64,000 nt of DNA from Girardinichthys multiradiatus (Eukaryota; Chordata; Actinopteri; Cyprinodontiformes; Goodeidae), in contig NC_061811.1 in NCBI RefSeq assembly GCF_021462225.1, positions 23,745,163-23,809,162 on the forward strand, in the 5' to 3' direction. The translations under genes and the position numbers were made by a program. Below the pieces are notes generated by a model. The model was given only the letters and a program-made list of their open reading frames with translations. It ran no database searches and was not told the DNA's origin. Below, piece by piece: positions 32,730 to 44,283 of this stretch (positions are counted from its first letter, which is position 1; each line of letters begins with the position of its first letter).

Positions 32730-35700
32730 CTGTAGAATGGTGGGCAAGATGGCGCCTGTGTTTGGCCATGCCACTGCTGCTGCTCATCTCTTTTGCAAGT
32801 TTTTATGTACTGTTACAGCAATATCTGTGGTTATATCAGCACGATTTTCACCTGGATATGTTTCTGCTCTACTGTTCTATGATCGTAGCTCTCTATTTGG
32901 TATAAAAGAGTCTATGTAATCTCTTTTTGGTGATTGGGGAAAGTACAATCAAACTTTTCCTCCTCCTTCTGTTGTTTTGCCTGACTCACCTGAGTACGTG
33001 CTCCTGTTTCGGGCACCTGGGAGGAAAGGCAAGAAACGTGGCTCCAGGTCCGGTGTCTAGGTAAAATGCAGACATGCTTTATGACAATTTAGTCCCGGTC
33101 CCTACCAACGTGTCAGGTGGCTGCGGTGGATTCCTCTCCTCGATGTGTGTTGTGGTGGCACACCCCCACCGCTGTCATCTGGGATGCCTGCAGCTGATGC
33201 TCAGGAGCCAGTGAAATGCTGGGATTGTGACTGGTGTGATGCTCCGGGGACGTGCTTTCCCGTATCCACGGCAGCCATACAACAGCTGTTTTCCCTACCC
33301 AGCTGGAGACTGCGTGACAGTGCCGTGTGCCTTCGACTGATCCCGCTGTGTCCTGTGGATGCGAAGATTATGACGTCATTATTGCCTCGCATTGGTCTTC
33401 TAAATGTCCGTTCAGTTGCAAATAAATCATTTTTATTGAATGCACTTTTTAGCAGACGAGACCTTGATTTCTTGTTTCTTACGGAGACTTGGCAGACAGA
33501 AGGAGAGTTCATTCATCTAAATGAACTCTGTCCTGATGGATGCTCAGTCTTCGGGTTACCCCGGCCCTCGCGCCGTGGAGGGGGTCTTGCGGTGGTATTC
33601 AGAGACAGTTTCACCTGTAAGATGATGAATATGCAGTCCTTTTCTTCGTTTGAATTCATGATGGTCAAAGTGGGCTCCAAAGACTCTTTCCACTGTGTGC
33701 TGGTCTATTGCCCTCCTGGCCATGCAGCTGTCTTTTTAAAGGATTTTAGTGACTTTTTATCCTCGATAATTAAGTTGGAAAATTTTGTATTAATTGGTGA
33801 TTTTAATATTCATATTGATAATAGTGCTTCTAGTGAAGCATTGGAATTTTTAACATTGACTGAAATGTTTAATTTTGTGCAACATGTCTCTGGTCCCACC
33901 CACCAAAATGGCCATACCCTAGATTTAGTTTTTTCTCTTGGCCTAAATATTGCCAATCTATCTGTGGAGGATGTCCTTATAAGTGATCATTGTTGTGTTT
34001 TGTTTGATGTATTCTTTTCTCCAGATCCTAAGCCTACTTTAATTAGGTTGCAGAGACGTATTATCTCTGACAATTCAGCTACTAGGTTTTCTTCTATATT
34101 TGATCCAAAATTGTTTGTGGAATGTCATGATGTGGACAGTTTCCTTCTTACCTTTAGCAGTCATTGTGAGGCCATTTTGGATCAAGTTGCTCCTGTTAGA
34201 TCTAATGTGGTGACTAGGAAGACCATATGCCCTTGGATCAATGACACCATTCGGGAGCTAAAACGTTTATGCCGTAGAACTGAGCATTTGTGGAAGTCCC
34301 ATAAACTTGAGGTCCACAGATTGCACCTTAAGGTACTTATGTCTTCTTTGAATGAAACCATTAAAAACTCTAGATCTGATTATTTTCGCCAGCTGATAAT
34401 TTTGAATAAGAGGAGACCACAGGTTTTGTTTGATACCATCAGCTCTATTGTGTGTCCCACTGTTCCTGTTACCCCCATTTTTTGCAAAGCAGACAGTAAT
34501 GGACTTTTAAGGTTTTTTGTCTCCAAAAGCCAGGATATTACATTTTCACCTCCAACTCAGGCCATGCTTAGCTATGCTGCTGTTGAGACTGCTTGTCATA
34601 ATGGGTCCTCTTTTAAGCCTGTATCTCAGGCTAATATCTTAGCCCTGGTAGCCAAGATGAAGCCTTCTTCTTGTCCTTCAGATGCTCTTCCTTTTGGACT
34701 ATTCTTAAAAGTATTTGATGTTATTGGCCCCTGGGTTACCAAGTTAATAAATTTATCATTATCTTCTGTCATATTTCCCAGCTTTTTTAAGCATGCCTTT
34801 GTGGAACCTCTTCTTAAAAAACCCAATTTGGATCCTACTGTGTTAGGTAATTTTCGGCCTATTTCAAAACTTCCGTTTTTGTCCAAACCTTTGGAGAAGG
34901 TGGTCTCTGAACAATTTATTGTGTTCTTAGAAAATTTTTAGATTTTTTGACCATTTTCAATCTGGTTTCTGTAAGCAACATTCTACGGAAACTGCCCTGA
35001 TCAAAGTTTCAAGTGACATTATGATGGCTGCGGATGCCGGAAATGCACTGTTCTGGTCTTGCTGGACCTCTCTTCAGCATTTGACACTGTAGCTCATGAA
35101 ATCCTGTTGAGAAGATTGCGTGATCTGGTTGGTCTAACAGGATCTGTACTAGCATGGTTCTCGTCTTATTTGTCCGGTAGGAGATTTAGTGTCTCGGCTT
35201 ATCAGTTTATTTCTGACTCTGCAGATTTGGTGTGTGGAGTGCCCCAGGGTTCTGTGTTGGGACCTATTCTATTTTTGTTATATGTTCTTCCCCAGGGTAA
35301 TATTTTCCAAGAGTTTGCTGATGTCTCCTATCATCTTTATGCAGATGATATCCAGATATATTGCTCCTTTAAGCCCACTGAGATTCATAAACTGGACTCT
35401 TTAAAGAATTGCCTTGTGAAAATTGAACTCTCTGCAATTAAACTCCGATAAGACTGAGGTGCTGGTGATTGCTCCAGACGATGTCGTTCCTGGAATCAAC
35501 CAGTATTTGGGTGACTTGAGCTCGTCTGCTAAACCAAGCCTAAGAAATCTGGGCGTGATTTTTGATGGAGAGTTGTCACTTGAGCATCATTCAAAGCAGC
35601 TCACTAGGAACTGTTTTTTCCAGCTCAGGAATATTTCGAAACTAAGAAGATTTGTTTCCAAAGATAATCTTGAGCTGATCATTCATGCTTTTGTGTCTTC

Positions 35701-36364
35701 TCGTTTAGACTATTGTAATTGCCTTTTTTCTTGTCTTAACAAAAAGGAGCTGTCTCGTCTGCAGCAGGTCCAAAATGCGGCGGCTATGGTGCTGACTCGC
35801 ACCAACAGAAGGGCTCATATTACCCCAATTTTAAAATCTCTCCATTGGCTTCCAGTGGTTTTTCGCTTTAATTTCAAAATCCTGGTTCTGACTTTTAGAG
35901 CTCTCCATGGTCAGGCTCCCCGATACATTAGAGCCCAGTTGTGTCCGTATATCCCTTCTCGAAGGCTAAGGTCATTGGATCAGAATCTTCTTAAGGTCCC
36001 TTACACCCGTTTTAAGACTAGAGGAGATCGTTCCTTCCAGGCCGTTGCGCCAAAGCTTTGGAACGATCTCCCACTCTCGTTACGTTCTCTTGATTCTGTG
36101 GAAGTTTTCAAGAGCAAACTTAAAACCTATCTCTTTTGCAAATCTTTTTAACAGTTCCAGTGCGTTGGATGTGGTTATGCTACTATAGGCTTGTGACTAT
36201 TATATTTACCACTACCCTCATAGTGATGGTTTTTATTAAATATTTTGTGCCTTTATTGTTTTATCTTAATGTATAATTGTGCACTTCTGTAAAACACCTT
36301 GTGACATTTAATATCTGTGAAAGGCGCTATATAAATAAACTGTTACTTACTTTACTTACTTACT
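32730..36364 (+). mobile_element. Near-complete L2-clade LINE
   Basis: Non-LTR retrotransposon of about 3.6 kb. The 5' region (from about 32730, ggcaagatggcgcctgtg) looks like an untranslated leader; then an endonuclease/reverse transcriptase reading frame; then a 3' region ending ggcgctatataaataaac and a (TTAC)n tail (about 36342-36364), the style of L2 ends. L2 elements usually show no clear target duplication and none is evident. The 5' limit is approximate. Confidence 0.85.
33145..36151 (+). pseudogene. L2 endonuclease/reverse transcriptase, three frameshifts
   Basis: Domains in order: a short N-terminal extension; APE-type endonuclease from about 33376 (GLLNVRSVANK, FLTETW, IGDFNIHID, SDHCCVLFDV); linker; reverse transcriptase (LLKKPNLDP, NFRPISKLPFLSK, LDLSSAFDT, GVPQGSVLGPILF, catalytic YADD near 35340); C-terminal region ending LKTYLFCKSF. 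Lesions: one extra T near 34940, one missing T near 35043, and a small deletion near 35420 before NSLQLNSDKT. The three open pieces are 33145-34941, about 35059-35451 and 35423-36151. Catalytic motifs are intact within pieces, so decay is modest. Confidence 0.88.
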
Positions 36365-39300
36365 GGGCCACCGAGGGAACTGGCTCCCAAGCCAAGTCAA
36401 AGGGACTTGGTGCCTTGCATCTCTTTCTGCGCATCTTTAGCTTGGGGGCTGCTGCTCCTGTGCCTTGCTGGCAACCTACTTCTGTGTGTTTTCATAAAAA
36501 CCAGAGCACAGTGGACGAATCCAAAGCAAGATTACTTAAGCATTCAATCCTTGATGAATGGGACAGACTCATATGTAATTAGTGTATGTATGAGCACTGT
36601 TAACATTAGACATTAGACAGTACAGGTGAAATTAAAAAAAAAGAATCTCACACAGAGTTAGACAGTTTGATCTCTGCTGCCAAAATGACAGTATAACAAT
36701 ACACTGACATATGAGGCATAGAGGTTATTGGATAATGCTTTATTAGGTTCCATTACATCACACCCTTCAGGGCTATAGGCATTCCTGGGGAAGATGTATA
36801 GAGACTAGGTGACCCAACATCAGTGGCGGTTCTTGGATGAATGTCACCCTAGGCAAGGCCTTCTCTAAGTGCTTTTTAATTACTTCCTTTATTTGTACCA
36901 TTAAAATCAAAAGATCGCATTGATTTGGTTGATGTTAGGTCTTTATATTTTTTAATGGTTTTTAATATTGTAAGCTAATTTTAAACTGATCATGATGGAG
37001 GAATTTAGTAATCTACTTTTTAGCCTCACATGTATCCACAGATATTCGATCAAGACCCATTTTCTTCTACCGATTGCCCCTAGTAATATTTTTTATTTCA
37101 ACATTAATCAAAGAACTTTAAAATATAAATCAATATTGTTTAGTTTGCTATGGTTTTGAAGAAAACACAAATGTCTAAGGTAAAACTAAATGTACTAAAA
37201 TGAGATGCAACATATTAAATAAAATTACAAAAAACGATTCTCAAAAACAAAAACACACTCAATATATATGTAATTAACTAAGCTTTTAATTAAAACAGGA
37301 AAACATATATTTATCTCAATAATAATGTTCTCAATTCCCAATAACAGTTATGGTTTATATTTTTTTAATCCTACAGTTTAATCCTACAGAAAGGGCATAC
37401 AGGTAGTATGCACTTTCTGCTAACCATGAACCAAACCAGTACAGAACAAAGAGCTATAATGCTAAATGGTTATTAAAGTCACAGCTTTCACTCTTTCTCA
37501 TTCCTGCTGTTGAAACACATTTATAACACGACTTACAGATAAACGGGCTATTTTTCTAATCCTGCTTTCTAATGCCGCCCTGGGCATCCGCCCATTTAGC
37601 TCAGAAATCGTAACTGATTAAGATCCCATGTTTTACTGCAGCTTTCTCACACTGAACTTGGGAGATTGTTGCTTCCACCATTATTATCCACTGCAAAGTA
37701 TGTGCTGGTTGAAGATCCTTCTTAGAGGTTCTGCTGGGGCAATTGTGAGTATCAGACTTGAGCAGTTAGTGGGATATTCAAGAATGTGTCTTTTTCCATT
37801 AAGTCTTTTGATCTGAGGAAAACATGTCTAAGAATGACATCACCAATAAGTAGGTGACAAAAGTGTAAGAAAGGAAACTGTAATTCATCTTCTCTGCCTG
37901 CAGAGAAATTAGAATTTTCATCAAGGAAATTTCAGCAATGACTTTCAAAGCCAACTCATCAGCACATCTTCTGTGATGGTTGAAGTTATGCACAGCTCTC
38001 TGTTTACTGCAGGAGTGAATGTCAGAATCACTTTCCTAGACAAGGCGCTCTGTGACATTAAGAGTGACCTTAACCTGTTGTGAACTACAAGACAGCAGAG
38101 CAGCCCATTCTTGTAGCTGAACTATGCACATTTGGCTCCCTCAGGAAGCTGCTGTATCTGAATGGCAACAGGTGCAACTATGCTCACTGTATTGTGCAAC
38201 TTGTTTCTTGTTTTGACTTCATGTAATATACAGGAACTGTCCACCCCTCAAGTCTTCCCCCTCATTTTCTTACATCAAAGCCAAACTCTACTCAGCATTC
38301 TCCAGGGTTCCTAAGAATTTATGACAATGGGTGAAGTCAGTGGTGAGATGTCTTTGGCTCTCATTAAAACTGAGAGTACAATAGGCCACACCCCAATCTA
38401 GTTGTTGTAAAATAAAGATCCTTTACTAAAAAGTTTAATCTTGAGCTGTTTGCAGGTTTTTGAAATAATTTAAGAAATCTGATAAATGAAATTAAAGGCC
38501 TGCGATGGACTGGCGACCTGTCCAGGGTGTACCCTCCCATAGACTGCTTGAGATAGGCACCAGCTTCCCCTTGACCTTCAATGGAAGAAGCAGTAGAAAA
38601 TGAATGACTGAAGTTATCACCATTTTTACAACATTTTAATTTCAGTTGGATTTATGGTAGATATGTATAAGGTATGCGTTAGCATGTTCCTCCCAACATT
38701 TGTGTCACTTGAGCTGCCTATGTTATATTCACAAGCCATGCAGTGTTTGTGTAAGTCTCACTTTTCTTCACTTAATCAGTGTATGTTTTATCCTTAAGGG
38801 TTTAACTACAATACGACAATGTAGTTGTCAAAACTTTATTCCGTGGACATCTGTCACGCTACTAAAATTCTCTCAGACAAGCTAACTTTAGTTTCCCAGA
38901 TTCATGTTGTTTGCCTATAAAATGTCACTTCAACATATCCAACAAATATGGTGGATGGAAGGGAAGTTAAAATACTGATATACAAGCAGACATGAGCTGC
39001 AGATAAACACTCTCATTCATTTGGCTCACACACAGAGAAAGAAAGGAGTCTGAAATGGAGCTAATTATTGGGGCTAAGAATACAGGAGGATTGTGTGGAG
39101 AGAGTAGTTATTGTTTCAACACAATCTGTGGACATCAGCAGATGTTTTGTTCTGAAACACATCCATCCATTCTTTCTTATCTGCTTAATAGTTGTATGGT
39201 TTTATACATAAAACTATTTTAAAAGAAACTGACTAATTATATGGTCACAAATAACACACACAGTTGCCTCATGGTCTGGCTGTTTACTTCCTGCTAGAAC

Positions 39301-40065
39301 TATCTGTCCTGGCTGTAGCATGAACTTTGTTGTATTTTCAGATTACAAGGTTTGGGTAATTCCCTCCCCTTAAAACCAAGATCAAACGTTTTGATCTGAT
39401 GGACTCTTTTTGGTGGATGAGGAGAAACCTGTTCTCTTCACCTGTTTAGTTCCACAGAGGTCACTGTCTGTTTCAAAAGTGCTAACTCAGTCTTTTTCTG
39501 TGTTGGCAATAAGTGGCAACACATCCATTCAACATGTTCCTGTTTAAGAGGTCTTTTTATATATGTAAGAAAATAGTCAGCGTCCTACACTACACTACCA
39601 TCAAACACTGAGGATCCAGATGACATATCACTATCCATATTTAATACTCACTTCCTGTCTTTAGGAGATAAATGGCTAGAAAATGCTGTTTAGTTGCCTT
39701 AAAATGAAATTCATTCCTGCTGCATTGTTTTCAATTATCATCATCCTCTTTATAGATTTTTTGTCTTCCCTGTTTAAAACATGTTGCCTTTGCTGGTATT
39801 TTATAAGATTATGCAGTCATCATCATTTGGTTTTAGAAGTTCCTGATTCATCATTGGTGGAGCAGGTGGAGCATTTGTGGAACAGATTTCAGCTGCTCCA
39901 CCAGACAACTGTAGGCTGTGTCCACTGAAGGAGAATAGGCAAAAACCAGAAAATAAACACATTGTCAGGAGGTGTTCTAGGATCTGATCTCTACCTCAAT
40001 TTGTCACCTGGTTTCTGCTGGGCAGCCACTTTTGGTCATACTTGGATTTCACCAGACTGAGACTA
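36365..40065. other. Intergenic stretch, repeat fragments only
   Basis: No gene recognised. At 36822-37600 a possible non-autonomous DNA transposon begins cagtggcggttcttggatg and later shows gccctgggcatccgcccat; its ends were not proved. A reverse copy of a common repeat lies at 38495-38610. The rest is AT-rich single-copy-like sequence. Confidence 0.45.
38495..38610 (-). repeat. Fragment of abundant teleost interspersed repeat (reverse)
   Basis: gcgatggactggcgacctgt, ccagggtgtaccctcccat and taggcaccagcttcccc are the reverse of the repeat at 57975-58203 and 4790-4890. Confidence 0.75.
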
Positions 40066-40070
40066 TCAAA

Positions 40071-40096
40071 TAGAATAGAATAGAATAGAATAGAAT
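40071..40096. repeat. (GAATA)n tail of the Rex1-like element, left part
   Basis: Five units of tagaa ahead of cgtactcgtattcg. The same pentamer continues at 42122-42135 on the other side of the insertion and includes its target duplication. Confidence 0.9.
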
Positions 40097-42121
40097 CGTA
40101 CTCGTATTCGTCGTCTTCCGCTTTATCCGGGACCGGGTCGCGGGGGCAGCAGACTCAGCAGAGACACCCAGATGTCCCTCTCCCCAGACACCTCCTCCAT
40201 CTCCTTCGGAGGGGAGCCCAAGGCGTTCCCAGGCCAGCCGAGAGACATAGTCCCTCCAGCGTGTCCTGGGTTGTCCCCTGGGCCTCCTCCCGGTGGGACG
40301 TGCCTGGAACACCTCCCAAGGAAGGCGTCCAGGAGGCATCCGGTATAGATGCCCAAGCCACCTCAACTGGCTCCTCTCGATGTGGAGGAGCAGCGGCTCT
40401 ACTCCGAGCCCCTCCCGGACGGACCCTATCTCTAAGGGAGTGCCCAGCCACCCTACGGAGGAAGCTCATTTCAGCCGCTTGTATCCAGGATCTCGTTCTT
40501 TCGGTCATGACCCAAAGTTCATGGCCATAGGTGAGGGTAGGAACGTAGACCGACCGGTAAATCGAGAGCTTCACTTTTCGGCTCAGCTCTCTCTTCACCA
40601 CAACGGACCGGCACAGCACCCCCTTTACTGTGGCAGCCGCACCGATCCGTCTGTCGATCTCCCGCTCCATTCTTCCCTCACTCGTGAACAAGACCCCGAG
40701 ATACTTAAACTCCTCCACTTGAGGCAGGAACTCCCCTCCAACCTGAAGAGGACAAGCTACCCTTTTCCAGTCGAGAACCATGGCCTTGGACTTGGAGGAG
40801 CTGATCTTCATCCCATCCGCTTCACACTTGGCTGCGAACCGCCCCAGTGCATGCTGTAGGTGTTGGCTAGAGGGGGCCAGCAGGACCACGTCATCTGCAA
40901 AAAGAAGAGACGAAATCCTCTGGTCCCCAAATCAGACCCCCTCCGGCCCTTGGTTGCGCCTAGAAATCCTGTCCATAAAAGTTATGAACAGGACCAGTGA
41001 CATAGGGCAGCCTTGCCGGAGTCCAACATGCACCGGGAACAGTTCCGACTTAGTGCCGGCAATGCGAACCAAACTCTTGCTCTGCTTGTACAGAGACCGG
41101 ATGACCCCTAGTAAAGGGCCCCCGATTCCATACTCCTGGAGCACCCCCCACAGGGCATCACGAGGGACACAGTCGAATGCTTTCTCCAGGTCCACAAAAC
41201 ACATGTGGACCGGTTGGGCAAACTCCCATGAACCCTCGAGTACCCTGTAGAGGGTATAGAGCTGGTCCAGTGTTCCACGGCCGGGACAAAAACCCCACTG
41301 CTCCTCCTGAAGGCGGGGTTTGACTATCGGCCGGACTCTCCTCTCCAATACCCTGGCGTAGGCCTTACCAGGGATGCTGAGGAGTGTGATCCCCCTGTAG
41401 TTGGAACACACCCTCCGGTCACCCTTCTTATGTAGGGGGACCACCACCCCAGTCTGCCAATCCAAAGGCACTGTCCCCGTCCGCCACGCAATGTTGAAGA
41501 GGCGTGTCAACCATGACAGCCTCACAACATCCATAGACTTGAGGTACTCAGGGCGGATCTCATCCAACCCCGAAGTCTTGCCACCGCGGAACTTTTTAAC
41601 CACCTTGGTGACTTCAGCCCGGGTGATGAAAGAGTCCAACCCTGAGTCCCCAGCCTCTGTTTCCACCAGGGAATGCATGATGGCAGGATTGAGGAGATCC
41701 TCGAAGTACTCCTTCCCCAGTCGAGGTCAGCAGCTCCCCACCCCCACTGTAAACAGTGTTGGCGAAGCACTGCTTCCCCCTCCTGAGGCGCCGGACGGTT
41801 TGCCAGAATCACTTGCACCAACCGGTAGTCCTTCTCTATGGCCTCACCGAACTCCTCCCAGGTCCGAGTTTTTGCCTCTGCCACCGCTCGGGCCGCGGCA
41901 CGCTTGGCCCCATGGTACCCGTCAGCCGCCTCAGGAGTCCCACAAGCCAACCACAGCCGATAGGACTCCTTCTTCAGCTTGACAGCGTCTCTTACTGCCG
42001 ACACCCCTATGTTTGAACATGGTGTTCATTATGGACAATCCGTGACTGGCACAGAAGTCCAATAACAAAACACCGCTCGGATTCAGATCGGGGAGGCCAT
42101 TCCTCCCTATCACGCCTCTCC
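40097..42121 (-). mobile_element. RTE/I-like LINE inserted into Rex1-like tail
   Basis: GC-rich non-LTR element, read leftward, distinct in composition from its AT-rich surroundings. Flanked on both sides by agaatagaatagaa, which is the target duplication within a pentameric repeat. 5'-truncated: it starts in the end of the endonuclease ([18 protein letters not shown] near 42107). The 3' end is ggacgacgaatacgagtacg-type sequence without poly-A. The clade is uncertain between RTE-like and I-like. Confidence 0.85.
40155..42113 (-). pseudogene. LINE reverse transcriptase, deleted and frameshifted
   Basis: Order from 42113 leftward: endonuclease C-terminus ([11 protein letters not shown]); an internal deletion joining MFKHRGV to a later segment ([20 protein letters not shown], 42004); a frameshift near 41720; reverse transcriptase core 41678-40932 (GGKTSGLDEI, NYRGITLLSIPGK, FVDLEKAFD, LRQGCPMS); TGA just after GPEGV at 40931-40929; then LLFADDVVLLAP (FADD catalytic box) onward in the same frame; a frameshift near 40430; and a C-terminal RWLGHLYRMPPGRLP, RRPRGQPRTRWRDYV segment (40366-40150) in another frame. 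Definitely non-functional. Confidence 0.88.
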
Positions 42122-43960
42122 AGAATAGAATAGAAATATCATTTATTGTCCTTCAGGGGATAAATTCAAGTGTACCAGCAGCAAAGCGAAAGGCAATGGA
42201 AGCATGCAGATTCACACAAAAGTGAAAATCTAAAAAAGAACAAGAGGCTGAATTGTAAGGTTAAATTTACAACATAAAAACTGTTTGGTTATTTAAAAAA
42301 GCATACTGACATTTAAAGAAATGTGCAATTGTTTAGGGTGATTAAAAAACTTGTGAATCTATAAACGTACATAAAAAAACTAGTTATTTACAAGAAATGG
42401 AAAATCTGTGCAAATAACAGTTAGATGTAAAGAGTTATTGTGTTTAGGTTTATGGGGAGCAGTGATCTTTATTAAGCATAACAGATGCTGGGAGGAAGGA
42501 TCTGCGATAACGTGCCTTTGTGCACCTAGAATGCAGCAGTCTGTCACTGTAAGAGCTCTGCAGTTCTGCAGCAGCTTTATGCATGTGGTGGGAGACATTG
42601 TCCAAGAGTAATGTTTTTTCCCAGTTACGTTTTCTCCCACCACCTGCACTGGGCTGAGGGGGCATACTAGCACAGAGCTGACCTTCCTGATTAGCTTATT
42701 TAACCACTTCCTCTCACCTGTAGATAAACTGCTGCTCCAGCATACCACACCACAAGAGATGCCTAATGCCATTAAAAACCTCAGTCTCCTTATCAGGTAG
42801 AGTTGGCTCCCCTCTTGTAAAGAGCATCAGTGTTGTGACTCCAGTCTAGTGTACTGTTCAGATGGGCAACCAGGTTTTATAAGCGTCCACTATCCCAATG
42901 TCAGTACTCTGGATGCTCACCAGTGTTGGTATGGTGGGTCTGCGCCTGTGGAAATCCACCACCAGCTCCTTGGCTTTCCACCTGAGATCAGGAGGTGGTT
43001 CTGCTGGCACAGGTCCACAAAGTCCTTTGTCTACTGTCTTGAGTCATCCTCAACTGTGAGGCTAGCTTCTGCGGATTCAGCATAGAACATTTGTAGATGG
43101 CAGCCAGAAGAGTTGATGAAAACGTTTGTAGTGAAGGGGGTGAAGCACAGTTCCCTGCGGGGCCCCAATACTGCAGGCCAACCCGTCAGAGACACAGCCC
43201 AGTTATCCTCAAACACTGAGCGGCCAGTGAGGTATTCTAGTATCCACTGGGACAGGTGGTGGCCCCCTCCTGACAGCTCCAGCTTGTCCCTCAGAGGTCT
43301 CGATTGAATGGTATTAAAAGCACTGAAGAAATCAAAGAAGATTATCCTTATGTATCCAAAGAAGACCTCTCCAGGGGGCAAAGATGGTTGAGGACCATCC
43401 TCTTGAGGGTCTTCATCAGATGCAAGGTCAGCTCTACCGGTCTATAGCTGCTGACATCCTTTGAATGTGTGGTCTTCGGTGCTCATACTACACAGGAGGT
43501 CTTTCACAGCTGTGGTACTTTCCACAGCTTTAGGCTCATGTTAAACAGGTATTTCATGATGTCACACATCATGTGGGCTGTGGGATGGAGTCTTCTGAAG
43601 CCTAGAGGTGGGTGAAAGCTGAGAGGAGTGAAACTGGGGGAAGAAAAGCAGGCAGTCTTCAAAGATAAGGGGATATGAAGCAGGGATGACCTAGGGGAGT
43701 GAGTGTCTGATGAAACCTGATAAACTGGTTCTGATCATTCACCTACCCTAAATCTCTGACAGCCTGGGAATTTGGTGTGTGACCTGAAACTGTTTTCAGT
43801 CTTTTCCAAACCCACTGATGTTCTGCTGCAGCTGGTCGTCCTTACTGTAGATGTTTTTTTCCACCTCTGATCTTCCTTGTCAGTTCTAATCTACACAGCT
43901 TTCAGCTCCTCCTTGTTTCTTGGGCCAAAGGGTCTCTTCTTCTCCTTGTCAAGAGCCTTT

Positions 43961-44283
43961 ATTTCAGGGTTGCCTAGCATATGTGTACATTTAATTGAAC
44001 TCTGCCATCTAGTGGAACAATTAAGCTGGTACAAAGCATAAAGGCTATAAAAAGACAAATTAATAATTATGTAGCAAAATATATTACAGATTCACAGAGT
44101 GAGTGTAAGTCTGAAGATTTTGTGAAACTCATGGAAGTAAACTGTTAAAAAAATTCACAAGGCAGCTTTGCACATGAAGTGACAAAAAAGCAAAAGCTTA
44201 TTCTACCAAACATCTGGTACTCATTCATTTTCTCCCCACTGACACCAGTGCTGTACTTTTCAGCAGTCTAATCCATCAATCTA
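43961..44283. other. Intergenic stretch, nothing recognised
   Basis: Short AT-rich gap between the Rex1-like relic and the Tc1 element; no gene or clear repeat. Confidence 0.5.

Larger units (their letters stand above)
40066..43960 (-). mobile_element. Rex1-like LINE relic with nested insertion
   Basis: A 5'-truncated, decayed non-LTR element read leftward. Reverse transcriptase traces: FFSAFNTIQSRPLRDKLELS and HHLSQWILEYLTGR near 43205-43330, a destroyed catalytic box (FYAESA near 43080 where YADD or FSDDSA-like is usual), and a C-terminal part GVVCWSSSL, KWLNKLIRKVSSV near 42670-42750. The 3' end has tttattgtccttcaggggat at 42140-42160 and a (TATTC)n tail. That tail is split by the 40097-42121 insertion, its pieces being 40066-40096 and 42122-42135. 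The right (5') limit is approximate. Confidence 0.7.

Noticed and set aside
33201..33512. 103-codon minus-strand frame in the L2 LINE
   Set aside because: Antisense to the endonuclease coding region; no independent motif.
40293..41982. Several long plus-strand frames (188, 156 and 193 codons)
   Set aside because: Antisense shadows of the GC-rich LINE reverse transcriptase on the minus strand.
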